DNA of 61,727 bases from Rhodothermus sp. (GCA_030950375.1 JAUZRN010000023.1:1-61727), one strand, 5' to 3'; counted from the first letter of the stretch, positions 18,136 to 27,649 are shown. Notes: generated from the letters alone by a model not told the origin. A program made the numbers and translations.

Positions 18136-18588
18136 ATGGCGGAATTGATGGCAGTTTCCAGGTTCGAGCGGCTGTTCCGTATGGCTGCGGGCCTGGATGT
18201 AGACAAAAGCGATCTCAAACGTTTGAGTAATTTTGTGCGGCAGAAGATTTACGATCTGCTGCTGGCTGCACAGGCAGCAGCTCGGGCGAATGGCCGTGAC
18301 GTGATTCAGGTGCATGACCTGCCTATCACAAAGGGTCTACGTGAACGTATCCGTGCTTTTGAGGCGCTTGACACCGAGTTGGAGCTGGAGCCTGTGCTGG
18401 AACATCTGGCGGAACTGCCGCCGCTGGAGCTGGCTTACAGTTACGAGGTGGAGAACGAACTCCCCCGCCTGGTAGGAGCGCTTACGGTGGCGCTGGCACA
18501 AGCGTTCAAGGTACTGGACCCAGAGGTCAAGAATCCCCAGTCCTTGCACTGGGAGCGGGCAATAGCGATTTTCAATCTGCTATTGTAG
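18136..18588 (+). CDS. DUF1931 bacterial double-histone-fold protein
   Basis: The 150-residue protein matches the DUF1931 family, whose solved members from Aquifex and Thermus fold as two joined histone folds. The first fold lies around residues 5-70 (FERLFRMAAGLDVDKSDLKRLSNFVRQK, then AARANGRDVIQVHDLPITKGLRE) and the second around 75-150. It may bind or organise DNA as a single-chain histone pseudodimer. The family's in vivo role is not settled. No signal peptide is present. It sits between DUF5335 and a Clp-fold protease gene, in a neighbourhood with a stress-related look. Confidence 0.8.
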   Translation: MAELMAVSRFERLFRMAAGLDVDKSDLKRLSNFVRQKIYDLLLAAQAAARANGRDVIQVHDLPITKGLRERIRAFEALDTELELEPVLEHLAELPPLELAYSYEVENELPRLVGALTVALAQAFKVLDPEVKNPQSLHWERAIAIFNLLL

Positions 18589-18617
18589 ACTTATGGTAAA
18601 CCTGTCAGTTTGTTGTC

Positions 18618-19451
18618 ATGAATGATCTGTTTTTCCTGTTTCTTATCCTGATGAGTCTGACACCTGCGCTGCGCCAGCAGATTCTGGAGGCGCGTCGTGC
18701 GCAGATTATGCGACGGTTGGAGCAGCGGCGGGGTTCACGCGTCATTTCACTGATCCACCGACAGGAGACGGTCTCGCTGCTGGGTATTGGCATCCACCGA
18801 TATATTTCCATCGAGGATGCAGAGGAAGTGTTGCGGGCCATTCGCATGACGGACCCCGCCTGTCCTATTGACATGATTGTGCATACGCCGGGAGGGTTGG
18901 TGCTGGCCGCCGAGCAGATTGCCTGGGCGTTGGCGCAGCATCCGGCTAAAGTAACGGTCTTTGTGCCCCATTATGCGATGAGTGGTGGCACGTTACTGGC
19001 TCTGGCTGCCGATGAGATTGTGATGGATCCGTTTGCTGTGCTCGGACCGGTTGATCCTCAGATCGGCCAGTATGCTGCGGCTTCTATTGTGGCCGCCGTA
19101 CGCCGAAAAGGTCCTGGCCAGGTCAGTGATGAGACCCTGATGCTGGCCGACGTGGCCGAGAAAGCACTTGGACAGGTTGCACACAGCGTACAGCGATTGC
19201 TCGAACGTAAAATGCCGGCTGACCAGGCAGCCCGAGTAGCAGAAGTGCTGACCAGTGGGGTATGGACGCACGATCATCCGTTGCGGGTGGATGAAGTGCG
19301 TGCGCTTGGCCTGCCGGTCTCCACTAATATGCCACCGGAGATCTATTCGCTCATGGCCTTGTATCCGCAGCCTACCCGCACGCGGCCTTCGGTCGAATAC
19401 GTACCGCTTCCCTATCGTTCCGATAGACCAGCTGGACAGCAGCCATCATGA
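18618..19451 (+). CDS. SDH-type Clp-fold serine protease (SppA-like), membrane-anchored
   Basis: This is a ClpP/crotonase-fold peptidase of the serine dehydrogenase proteinase family. A single N-terminal hydrophobic segment (NDLFFLFLILMSL) probably anchors it in the inner membrane. VHTPGGLVLAAEQIAWAL is the oxyanion strand, HYAMSGGTLLALAADEIVMDP carries the probable nucleophile serine, and GPVDPQIG follows. The stop overlaps the rhomboid start as ATGA, so two membrane-associated proteases are translationally coupled. Together they could process membrane proteins, but substrates are unknown. Confidence 0.85.
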   Translation: MNDLFFLFLILMSLTPALRQQILEARRAQIMRRLEQRRGSRVISLIHRQETVSLLGIGIHRYISIEDAEEVLRAIRMTDPACPIDMIVHTPGGLVLAAEQIAWALAQHPAKVTVFVPHYAMSGGTLLALAADEIVMDPFAVLGPVDPQIGQYAAASIVAAVRRKGPGQVSDETLMLADVAEKALGQVAHSVQRLLERKMPADQAARVAEVLTSGVWTHDHPLRVDEVRALGLPVSTNMPPEIYSLMALYPQPTRTRPSVEYVPLPYRSDRPAGQQPS

Positions 19452-20167
19452 TTCCCATAGGTGACGACGTTCCTGAACGGTACTATCCGTTTGTAACCTA
19501 CACGCTGATCGGGCTCAACGTCTTCTTTTTCTTCGTAGAGCTGCTCCAGGGACCGCGCCTGGAAGCCTTTCTGTATCGTTGGGGGACAGTTCCAGCCTGG
19601 GTGATGAACTGGCAGGAGCAGCCCGAGGTGCTTCTGACCCTGTTTACGTCGATGTTTCTCCATGGCGGCTTTGCCCATCTGTTTGGCAACATGATTTACC
19701 TGAGCGTCTATGGCAAGTCGCTGGAGGGGACCATTGGATCGGGCCGTTTTCTGGTATTTTATCTGCTCAGTGGACTGGCAGGAGGCATAGCGCATGTGCT
19801 TATGAATCCTACCAGCACGGTACCGGCCATTGGGGCCAGCGGAGCCATCTCGGGTGTGCTGGGTGCTTATTTGATACGCTTCCCACGGGCTACGGTCTTT
19901 CTGGTAGTACCTCTACTGTTCTTTTTCCCGATTGTGGCATTGCCGGCCTCGTTTGTGTTGCTCTGGTGGTTCGCGTTGCAAATTATAGGAGGATTAACTT
20001 CGACGGCTTTTACCCAGGTGGGCGGCGGTGTGGCCTACTGGGCACACATTGGAGGGTTTGTAGCCGGATTGCTCCTGATCACCCTCTTTTACCCTCGCCG
20101 GGAACGTCGGCCTTTCCGCTACTATGGAACCCCAGATCGGCGTTACTGGGCCTACTGGGAAGGATAG
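19448..20167 (+). CDS. Rhomboid intramembrane serine protease
   Basis: Rhomboids cleave membrane proteins within the lipid bilayer. The 239-residue protein has six or so transmembrane helices. The catalytic serine is Ser131 in GASGAISG, and the partner histidine is His200 in AHIGGFVAG. The HGGFAHLFGNM loop (residues 72-82) is also typical. The start is ATG inside an ATGA overlap with the upstream protease gene. The last 16 bases overlap the convergent antiporter gene. Confidence 0.95.
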   Translation: MIPIGDDVPERYYPFVTYTLIGLNVFFFFVELLQGPRLEAFLYRWGTVPAWVMNWQEQPEVLLTLFTSMFLHGGFAHLFGNMIYLSVYGKSLEGTIGSGRFLVFYLLSGLAGGIAHVLMNPTSTVPAIGASGAISGVLGAYLIRFPRATVFLVVPLLFFFPIVALPASFVLLWWFALQIIGGLTSTAFTQVGGGVAYWAHIGGFVAGLLLITLFYPRRERRPFRYYGTPDRRYWAYWEG

Positions 20168-22230
20168 GAAGGTGAGATCTTTTCCAGCTCGGCGGTTTCC
20201 TGTGCCGAGAGGCCAAGCTGGCGTGCGTGCCGAGCGGTGAGCGGTGTGCGGAACAGGGAACTACAGGCCACGAACGCCTGGGCTGGTCCGACCAGCACCA
20301 GACGATCGCCCGGACGTACCTGAAAGTCGCCTCCCGGACTGGGAATGAGGCGGTTATCGCGGTAGGCAGCCAGCACCGTGATGCCATACCGAGGGCGTAG
20401 AGCCAACTCGGCCAGAGTGCGTCCGGCTGCTGGCGCTCCGGGATGCACAACCACTTCACGGGTGTGCAGTTGATCCGGCGAAAGCGCGGAAAGCACATGG
20501 TGCACCTGATCTGGATGCCGGAAGGCCTGATAGTTGTCCGCTCGTAGCGCCTGAATTTCGGCGGCCACTTCCTGAGCTGGCAAACCATAGGCGTCCAGTA
20601 CATGGGAAAACAACCGCAGGGGTGTTTCCAACTCTTCGGGTACCACCAGATCAGCACCAGCTTCGCGCAGGGTATCGACATCCCGTAGCAGACCAGCTCG
20701 TGCGATGATGCGCAATGTGGGGTTCAGGTAATGGGCCAGGCGTACCAGACGCTCAGCTGCGGTGCGGTCGTCAATCAACACAACGAGAGCTTTGGCCCTG
20801 TGGATACCGGCTGCTTCCAGGATGGGGCGACGGCTGGCATCGCCCAGGAGAGCTGGTAGACCCGCTTCGCGGGCTTCCCGTACCCGGTGCGGATCCAGAT
20901 CAATTACCAGCATGGGAAGCTGCAGCGGACGTAACATCCAGGCCAGGTGCTGCCCGTCACGGCCGTAGCCTACCAGGATCAGGTGGTTTTCCAGTGAGGC
21001 TTGGGGCTCCTCGGCAGTCAGGTTGGCCGGCAGGCGGACGGGCCAACGCGCTTCGAGCCAACTGCCCAGCCGGTGTCCGGCTGGCAATAACAGGGGAGTG
21101 GCTAACATAAGCAGTACGGCCGCTGCAATGAACAGCGCATCGCCGTCTGGATGCCCCAGCGGTTGCAGGCCGACCTCACGGCCCATTCGTTCCAGCACAA
21201 AAGAGAACTCTCCGATCTGCGCCAGTCCAAGCCCTACAATGGAGGCCACGCGCGGTCCATAGCCGAGCGCCAGCACGCTGCCGCCTGTTATCAGGGCTTT
21301 CAACACCACTACGAGCAGGGCAATACCGAGCACCGTCACGGGATGTGTCAGCACAAACCGAACGTCCAGCAGCATGCCGACCGACATAAAGAACAGGGCA
21401 TTGAAGACGGTGCGTAGGGGCAGGATCTCGCTGAGGGTATGTTCGGCGTAGGGACTTTCGCTGACCACCAGTCCAGCCAGGAAGGCACCCAGGGCCAGGC
21501 TGATACCAAACAGTCCGGTGACAAAAGCCGTCCCGAAACAAAGTGTGACGACAGCTAACAGAAACAGCTCATGACGGTAGGTGCGGGCTACGTAGTCCAG
21601 CAGGCGAGGAATCAGTAGTCGGGCCAGTAGGAGCACGATCCCAATAATCAACAGGGCTTTCAGTACGGTGAGCACGACGTCGGTCAAGGCACCGCCCACG
21701 CCGCCCATGATGGGTACCAGCAGGACCAGCCCCACGGCAGTCAGGTCCTGAAAGATCAGAATAGCCAGGCTGGCCTGTCCGGCTGCACTGCCGGTTTCTC
21801 CGCGTTCGGCCAGCAGACCCATCACCAGCGCGGTGCTGCTGAGCGCCACCAGGGTGCCCGTGAAAATTGCGGTCGGCCAGGCGACCCCGATCATGTGCAA
21901 CAGCAACGCCACCAGCGCTGTCGTGACGCTTACCTGAAGCAGGCCGCCGCCCACGACCAGGCGACGCAGTCGGGCTAACTTTTCCAGACTGAATTCAACC
22001 CCGATAGAGAAAAGCAACAGAATAACGCCAATTTCGGCCATACGGCCGATCAGGGTCTCATTCTGCACCAGTCCGATACCACCGGGACCCACCAGGACGC
22101 CGGCCAGCAGAAAGCCTACCACCGGCTCCAGCCGGAATCGATAACAGAGGTAGGCAATGGCCGTCCCGGCTCCGAGTAACGTTACCAGTTCACCCAGAAA
22201 AGGAAGCTGTAGGCCTGCCGCCAGTAGCAT
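20152..22230 (-). CDS. Kef-type monovalent cation:proton antiporter (CPA2) with TrkA domains
   Basis: This is a membrane antiporter for K+ or Na+ against H+. The N-terminal 390 residues hold about twelve hydrophobic helices with GFLLAGVLVGPGGIG, FSIGVEFSLEKL and ALSSTALVMGLL, typical of the Na_H_Exchanger family. A TrkA-N Rossmann domain begins near residue 412 (HLILVGYGRDGQHLAWML) and binds nucleotide as a gate. A TrkA-C domain follows near 590-670. The length (692) fits YbaL/KefB proteins. It stands alone on the minus strand. Confidence 0.92.
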   Translation of the reverse strand: MLLAAGLQLPFLGELVTLLGAGTAIAYLCYRFRLEPVVGFLLAGVLVGPGGIGLVQNETLIGRMAEIGVILLLFSIGVEFSLEKLARLRRLVVGGGLLQVSVTTALVALLLHMIGVAWPTAIFTGTLVALSSTALVMGLLAERGETGSAAGQASLAILIFQDLTAVGLVLLVPIMGGVGGALTDVVLTVLKALLIIGIVLLLARLLIPRLLDYVARTYRHELFLLAVVTLCFGTAFVTGLFGISLALGAFLAGLVVSESPYAEHTLSEILPLRTVFNALFFMSVGMLLDVRFVLTHPVTVLGIALLVVVLKALITGGSVLALGYGPRVASIVGLGLAQIGEFSFVLERMGREVGLQPLGHPDGDALFIAAAVLLMLATPLLLPAGHRLGSWLEARWPVRLPANLTAEEPQASLENHLILVGYGRDGQHLAWMLRPLQLPMLVIDLDPHRVREAREAGLPALLGDASRRPILEAAGIHRAKALVVLIDDRTAAERLVRLAHYLNPTLRIIARAGLLRDVDTLREAGADLVVPEELETPLRLFSHVLDAYGLPAQEVAAEIQALRADNYQAFRHPDQVHHVLSALSPDQLHTREVVVHPGAPAAGRTLAELALRPRYGITVLAAYRDNRLIPSPGGDFQVRPGDRLVLVGPAQAFVACSSLFRTPLTARHARQLGLSAQETAELEKISPSYPSQ

Positions 22231-22339
22231 GGAAGTAACCGGATCTTTGCGTGCTTAACAGAAACATGCCAGAAACGAAGGGTTGGGAAGCGGGTTCTTG
22301 GAAGACATACAATATGCGTAACAAATCCGATATAAGTGT

Positions 22340-23596
22340 ATGGCAGATGAGCTGCAAGGCACATTGGAGGTGGCAGCGCAGGCGCCGGTGCAGACCGACC
22401 GTGAGCTCACGGTTGAGGTGGGGTGGGTGCTGGCCGGCGTCTTTGACGAGGTGGATCGCCGGGCGCTGGCATTGGCCCGTGCGCGCCTGGCTCAGCTGCT
22501 GACAGCGTGGTTTCCTGGCTTCTGCTGGCGCTTTCCGGTGGTCTGGCGTCGGGAGCTACGGCCGATGTCGCCTGTCGAGCCAATTGAACTACTGGAGGCC
22601 GCTACTGACGAACGGGACCATGGACGCTGGGACTTTGTGTTGGTGGTTACGGCAGCCACCCTGAAAAGTCACTACAAGCCCTTTGCCTTGGGAGCACCTT
22701 CGTCAGCACTTGACGCTGCGGTGCTTTCAACGCAGCGGCTGGACCCCATTGTGGAAGATGAACAGGTTGAAGAGCATGAGCGGATTGAAACCATTGCCCG
22801 ACGGGTAACGGCACTGGCCGTCCATCTGCTGGGGCATTTGAACGGACTCGCCCATCAGGACGACCCGTCTGATTTTATGTACGACCTGAAGACGGTGGCT
22901 GATCTGGATGGTATGCACGTCTTGCAGGAGCAGGCGCGTATGGAAAAAGCACTGCAGGAAGTGGCTGCCGAACGGTTGGAGGAGACTGCCACCTATCGAC
23001 AGCCCGGTCTGGTTCACAGATGGCGGGCGCGTCTGGGGTTCGGATTGCTTGTGTTATGGCGCGAGCGCCGTAACATCTGGGAGGCCGTGCGTGAGGTCGA
23101 ACCCTGGCTGTTTCCGATGCGCTTCAGCCGTCTGACGACGGCGGCTTTTTCCGCGCTGCTTTTTCTGCTGATGACCGCTGAAGTCTGGGAGCTGGGAATG
23201 CAACAGCCTCCGCTACGTGTGGCCCTGCTGGCGTTACTGGCTCTGGCAGGCACCTCGTTTTACCTGCTGCAACGGCAACATCTGCTTCGGCAACATCGCT
23301 GGGAGGTGCGCTTCAGTGAGCAGCGCACGGTTGCCGCTATCGCCGCCAGTGTATCCGTTGTCCTGGGCATGGCCACCACCTTTGTCCTCCTCTTTGGCGT
23401 TGTACTGCTCGTGAGCCAATTGCTGTTTACGTTTCGGCTTGTTACCGGATGGACAGCATTGGTACCTACCTGGCAGCACTATTTAACATTTGCCGGCTTT
23501 GTAGCTACACTGGGGCTGGCAGCCGGTGCCCTCGGTGCCTCCTTTGAACAGGGGGTCTATTTCCGCCATGTACTACTCATCGACGAAGAAACTTAG
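22340..23596 (+). CDS. Membrane protein with a degenerate metzincin-like domain
   Basis: I do not recognise a named family for this 418-residue protein. The soluble N-terminal half contains H162-LLG-H166-LNG-L-A-H172 followed by DDPSDFM with Met180. This has the spacing HxxxHxxGxxH of metzincin zinc proteases and a possible Met-turn, but the catalytic glutamate after the first histidine is leucine. The C-terminal half has about four to five membrane helices, from about residue 262 onward. It may be an archaemetzincin-like domain that still binds zinc but does not cleave. Its stop overlaps that of the convergent dehydrogenase gene (TTAG). Confidence 0.6.
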   Translation: MADELQGTLEVAAQAPVQTDRELTVEVGWVLAGVFDEVDRRALALARARLAQLLTAWFPGFCWRFPVVWRRELRPMSPVEPIELLEAATDERDHGRWDFVLVVTAATLKSHYKPFALGAPSSALDAAVLSTQRLDPIVEDEQVEEHERIETIARRVTALAVHLLGHLNGLAHQDDPSDFMYDLKTVADLDGMHVLQEQARMEKALQEVAAERLEETATYRQPGLVHRWRARLGFGLLVLWRERRNIWEAVREVEPWLFPMRFSRLTTAAFSALLFLLMTAEVWELGMQQPPLRVALLALLALAGTSFYLLQRQHLLRQHRWEVRFSEQRTVAAIAASVSVVLGMATTFVLLFGVVLLVSQLLFTFRLVTGWTALVPTWQHYLTFAGFVATLGLAAGALGASFEQGVYFRHVLLIDEET

Positions 23597-25083
23597 TCCT
23601 GGGCCGTATCGATCTGTGCTCGTTGCAGCCGACCGCTGTAGTCGATATAGACCGTTTTCGTTTCCGTATAGAAATCAAACACCTCCCAGCCTCCTTCGCG
23701 GTGGCCGTTGCCGGTCTGCTTGACGCCTCCAAAGGGCAGGTGGGCTTCGGCGCCAATGGTAGGCGCATTCACATACACGATGCCAGCCTCCAGCTCCTGT
23801 ATTGCTCGGAGGGCGCGGGCGATGTCCCGTGTGTAGATCGCGGATGAGAGTCCATAGCGCACCTTGTTGGCCACGGCAATGGCTTCCTCCAGGGAGCCCA
23901 CCTTTAGCACAGAGAGTACCGGACCAAAGATTTCTTCCTGGGCAATGCGCATCTCGGGTGTCACATCCACAAAGATCGTGGGCTCGAAGAAAAAGCCTTC
24001 GTCCAGTTCCGGACCGGTAGCGCGGCGTCCTCCCAGCACCAGACGCGCACCTTCCTGAAGACCGAGTGCTACGTAGCGCTGCACTTTTTCAAGAGCGGCC
24101 TGGTTGATGAGCGGCCCCATGTCGGTGCCCTCGGCGTTGCCATCACCCAGGCGTAGACGCTGCGCCGCTTCACAGAGCCGTTCGACCACTTCGTCGTGGA
24201 TCGCTTCATGGAGAATGAGTCGGCTGGTGGCTGTGCAGCGTTGGCCGGTGGTGCCAAAAGCTCCCCAGAGGACGCCGTTGACCACCAGATCCAGATCGGC
24301 ATCTTCCATAACAATGAGCGGGTTTTTTCCGCCCATTTCCAGCGAGCAACGTTTGTGCAGGCGACCACAAAGGCTACCGATGCGGGCGCCCACCTCCGAG
24401 GAGCCAGTAAACGAAATGGCTTGGACCTCTGGATGCTCTACCAGGGCAGCTCCCGCCTCAGCATCGCCGTGCACCAGATTGATCACCCCGGGGGGGACGC
24501 CTGCCTCGATGAGCGTCTGTACAAAAAGCATCCCGCTGTGCGGGGCATCTTCGCTGGGTTTGAAGACCACGGTGTTCCCGCAGGCCAGCGCCGGGAAAAT
24601 TTTCCAGCTCGGTACGGCTACCGGAAAGTTCCAGGCCGTGATGACCCCTACGACACCCAGGGGTTGCCGGATGGTCATGTTGAACTTATCGGGCAGTTCG
24701 CTGGGTACGGTGTGTCCGAAAAGGCGACGCGTTTCACTGGCGGCATAGTAGGCTGTGTCGATGGCTTCCTGCACGTCGCCGCGGGTCTCAAAAAGGGGCT
24801 TGCCCATTTCCCGCGTCATGGCCCGGGCAATTTCGTCTTTCCGGGCTCGAAGGAGATCGCCAGCCCGACGCAGGATCTCCCCACGCTGAGGAGCCGGCAG
24901 GTGTCGCCAGGATGGAAAGGCCGCGCGTGCGGCTGCGACGGCCTGATCAACATCGGTTGCGTTTGAATGTGGAAACAGACCGATTAGGTCAGACCAGCGA
25001 GCCGGGTTACGATCTTCGAAGCGACGTCCCGAGGTACTATCGACCCACTTTCCGTTGATATAGTTGTGAAAAATCGTGGCCAT
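23593..25083 (-). CDS. NAD(P)-dependent aldehyde dehydrogenase
   Basis: This enzyme oxidises an aldehyde to the acid with NAD(P)+. At 496 residues it has the full ALDH fold: the cofactor motif TAWNFPVAVPSWKIFPALACGN, the catalytic glutamate in LEMGGKNPLIV, the nucleophile cysteine in GTTGQRCTATSRL, and EEIFGPVLSV. The sequence type recalls the alpha-aminoadipic semialdehyde and succinate-semialdehyde groups, but the substrate cannot be fixed. It is divergent from the aminotransferase gene across a 143-base gap, and the pair might act in one amino-acid pathway. Confidence 0.93.
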   Translation of the reverse strand: MATIFHNYINGKWVDSTSGRRFEDRNPARWSDLIGLFPHSNATDVDQAVAAARAAFPSWRHLPAPQRGEILRRAGDLLRARKDEIARAMTREMGKPLFETRGDVQEAIDTAYYAASETRRLFGHTVPSELPDKFNMTIRQPLGVVGVITAWNFPVAVPSWKIFPALACGNTVVFKPSEDAPHSGMLFVQTLIEAGVPPGVINLVHGDAEAGAALVEHPEVQAISFTGSSEVGARIGSLCGRLHKRCSLEMGGKNPLIVMEDADLDLVVNGVLWGAFGTTGQRCTATSRLILHEAIHDEVVERLCEAAQRLRLGDGNAEGTDMGPLINQAALEKVQRYVALGLQEGARLVLGGRRATGPELDEGFFFEPTIFVDVTPEMRIAQEEIFGPVLSVLKVGSLEEAIAVANKVRYGLSSAIYTRDIARALRAIQELEAGIVYVNAPTIGAEAHLPFGGVKQTGNGHREGGWEVFDFYTETKTVYIDYSGRLQRAQIDTAQD

Positions 25084-25226
25084 GAGGAAACCTGATGGCT
25101 GTTTGAAAGCGTTTCCGAACTACCTGATTTAAAATAGGACATACAGAGGGTCCCTGCCAACTCGAACGGACGTGCTTGTATCTGCAGCCAAAGATGTATA
25201 TTCCAGATCCAGCCGTAGATTAAACA

Positions 25227-26459
25227 ATGAAGCCCATGACCGACCGTGCCGCTTTCTTGTCCTCGCTGGAGTCGCGGCTGGCCTCACGTGCGCGTAACGT
25301 GCCTCCGAGCGGCATCCGGCGCTTTTTTGAGATTGCCGCCACGATGGATGATGTGATCTCACTGGGCATTGGCGAGCCGGATTTCGTCTCGCCACCAGCA
25401 GCTATTGAGGCGGCCATTGCTTCGCTGCGCGCTGGTCAGACAGGCTATACCGCCAATGCCGGGCTGATGGAGTTGCGCGAAGCGATTGCTGAGGAGCTGG
25501 CCCGACGCTACAGAGTGCATTACGATCCGGCTCGTGAAATTCTGGTTACCGTAGGGGTGGCCGAAGGCATTCAGCTGGCTATGCTGGCGTTGGTGGAGCC
25601 GGGTGACGAAGTGCTGATTCCGGAGCCCTGCTTTGTGTCGTACGGGCCGACGGCCATGTTTGCCGGGGGACGGGTGGTGTATGTGCCCACGTCGGTAGCG
25701 AACGATTTTCAAGTGACCGCTGCCGATCTGGAGCCCTACATTACGCCGCGTACCAAGGTGCTGATGATCGGCTATCCGAACAATCCGACCGGTGCTGTAC
25801 TGCGCCGAAAGACCATGGAGGAAATCGGGGAGCTGGTCGTTCGGCATGATCTGTTTATCATCTCGGATGAGATTTACGATCGGCTGATTTACGGTCGTGC
25901 CTATGAAGAAGGGCATGTGTGCGTGCCTTCGATTCCGGGGCTTCGCGAGCGGACCGTTTTGCTGGGTGGTTTTTCCAAGGATTATGCAATGACGGGATGG
26001 CGTATTGGCTACGCCTGTGCGCCGGAGCCCATTTTGAAGGCGATGTACAAGTTGCACCAGTACATTGTGATGAGCGCGCCTACTATGGGGCAGGTGGCTG
26101 CTTTGGCAGCCCTTCGGGAGGCGCAGGAGGATGTGGAGCGGATGCGTCGGGCCTACGACGAACGGCGGAGAGTGATTGTGGACGGTCTGCGCGCGGCCGG
26201 TTTGCCCACGTTTGAGCCGGAGGGGGCTTTTTACTGCTTCCCGGACATTCGTTCGACCGGACTCACCTCCGAAGTGTTCGCCCAGCGGTTGTTGCGGGAG
26301 GAGCGGGTGGCGGTGGTGCCGGGGGATGCGTTCGGGCCCAGTGGGGATGGGTATGTGCGGTGTTCGTATGCGACCTCGCTGGAGAATGTGCGGGAGGCGG
26401 TGCGTCGGATTCAGCGGTTTGTAGCGCGGGTGAAGGAGGAACAGCGGGTGGAAACCTGA
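25227..26459 (+). CDS. Class I/II pyridoxal-phosphate aminotransferase
   Basis: The 410-residue enzyme transfers amino groups between an amino acid and a 2-oxo acid. ISLGIGEPDF, the NNPTG motif (IGYPNNPTGAVL), SDEIYDRLIY and the PLP lysine in GGFSKDYAMTGWRIGY are all present. It fits the aspartate/aromatic aminotransferase group (PatA-like). The last 180 bases of the gene have extreme G-ending codon choice (GTG, GCG, CGG, GGG), unlike its first half. This G-rich tract runs up to repeat A, just before prfB. Confidence 0.92.
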   Translation: MKPMTDRAAFLSSLESRLASRARNVPPSGIRRFFEIAATMDDVISLGIGEPDFVSPPAAIEAAIASLRAGQTGYTANAGLMELREAIAEELARRYRVHYDPAREILVTVGVAEGIQLAMLALVEPGDEVLIPEPCFVSYGPTAMFAGGRVVYVPTSVANDFQVTAADLEPYITPRTKVLMIGYPNNPTGAVLRRKTMEEIGELVVRHDLFIISDEIYDRLIYGRAYEEGHVCVPSIPGLRERTVLLGGFSKDYAMTGWRIGYACAPEPILKAMYKLHQYIVMSAPTMGQVAALAALREAQEDVERMRRAYDERRRVIVDGLRAAGLPTFEPEGAFYCFPDIRSTGLTSEVFAQRLLREERVAVVPGDAFGPSGDGYVRCSYATSLENVREAVRRIQRFVARVKEEQRVET

Positions 26460-26507
26460 GTGGGTTCTGGTCGTTGCCAGGAGCCTATTAGAGGAGCGGT
26501 GGTTAGG

Positions 26508-26537
26508 TGTGCAACTAAATCCGTTATTGCAATGCAA
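26508..26537 (+). repeat. Repeat element copy A, spanning the prfB start codon
   Basis: TGTGCA, six bases, then TCCGTTATTGCAATG (26520-26534) and CAA. Copy B before the epimerase gene matches it at 27 of 30 positions and also contains the start ATG. The core holds the palindrome TTGCAATGCAA. The 240 bases to the left have 108 G and 42 C by hand count, and the right side is A-rich. Confidence 0.7.
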
Positions 26538-27648
26538 GAAAAAATCCAAAGCCTGTTAGAGCGTGTGGACACGCTCGGGAGGTTTCTTTGACATCCCCGG
26601 GCGACGACAGAAAATTGCGCGGCTAAACGAAGAGCGGTTGGCGCCGGGTTTCTGGAATGACCCCCAGCGGGCGCGTGAGGTAGAGAAGCAGATTGCCGAG
26701 GAAGAATCCTGGGTGACGGCGTGGGAGCGTCTGCGCCGTCAGGCCGAGGACGTGCAGACCCTGCTGGAATTGCAACAGGAGGAACCCGAAGCGGATCTTC
26801 AGGAGGAACTTGCCCAGGAGGTGGCCCGCCTGGAGCAGCAGCTTGACGAACTGGAGCTGCGGAGTCTGCTGACTGACCCTGACGATCATCGGAATGCCAT
26901 TCTGACCATTCATCCAGGAGCGGGTGGAACGGAAAGCCAGGACTGGGCGGAGATGCTCCTGCGTATGTACACCCGATGGGGAGAGCGGCACGGCTACGAC
27001 GTGGAGCTTCTTGAATACCAGGCGGGTGATGTGGCCGGTATCAAGAGTGCCTCGCTGCGTATTGCCGGACCTTACGCTTACGGATACCTGAAAGGCGAGT
27101 CCGGCGTGCATCGACTGGTGCGTATTTCGCCGTTTGATGCAAGCGGCCGGCGCCATACTTCATTTGCCAGTGTGTTTGTCTATCCGGAAATCGACGACAC
27201 GATTGAGGTCAACATTCGCCCGGATGAGATCGAAATGCAGACGTTCCGCAGTAGCGGAAAAGGAGGGCAGAACGTCAACAAGGTCGAAACGGGTGTACGT
27301 CTGATCTGGCGTGGTAAGCTTTCCAATGGGGAAGAGGCTAAGGTGGTTGCTGAGTGCACGGAAGAACGCAGTCAGCTCCAGAACCGGCAGCGGGCCCTTA
27401 CGATGCTTAAAAGCCGCATCTACCAGCTGGAGCGGGAGATCCGGGAGGCGGAAAAGCGTAAACGAGAGTCTCAGAAGAAAAAGATCGAATGGGGCAACCA
27501 GATCCGTTCTTACGTCTTTCAACCGTACACGATGGTCAACGACCATCGCACCGAAACTAAAATAACGGATGTGCAGGCCGTTATGGACGGTGACCTGGAC
27601 CCGTTCATTCGGGCCTACCTGCTATCGCAGGTGAACGAAGTCTCTTAA
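26532..27648 (+). CDS. prfB: Peptide chain release factor 2, with programmed +1 frameshift
   Basis: RF2 ends translation at UGA and UAA. Translation starts at ATG 26532 and runs 19 codons to an in-frame TGA (26589-26591). A +1 slip at CTT reads GAC and continues in the frame of the main body, giving about 371 residues in total. The main frame contains the peptidyl-tRNA hydrolysis motif GGQ (SSGKGGQNVNKVETG). The SPF codon-recognition loop of RF2 is seen as HRLVRISPFDASGRRHTSFAS. nadB starts one base after the stop and is probably co-transcribed. The start codon lies inside repeat A. Confidence 0.95.
26577..26592 (+). promoter_or_regulatory. RF2 programmed frameshift site
   Basis: GGGAGG (26577-26582, a Shine-Dalgarno-like spur) is followed by TTT CTT TGA C. 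Slow reading of UGA when RF2 is scarce lets the CUU-bound ribosome slip to GAC. This is the classic autoregulatory site, with CTT TGA C identical to that of E. coli. Confidence 0.93.
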
Positions 27649-27649
27649 G

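Noticed and set aside
26461-26531. A tRNA or small RNA before prfB
   Set aside because: No cloverleaf can be drawn and the stretch is explained only by the repeat element and G-rich composition.
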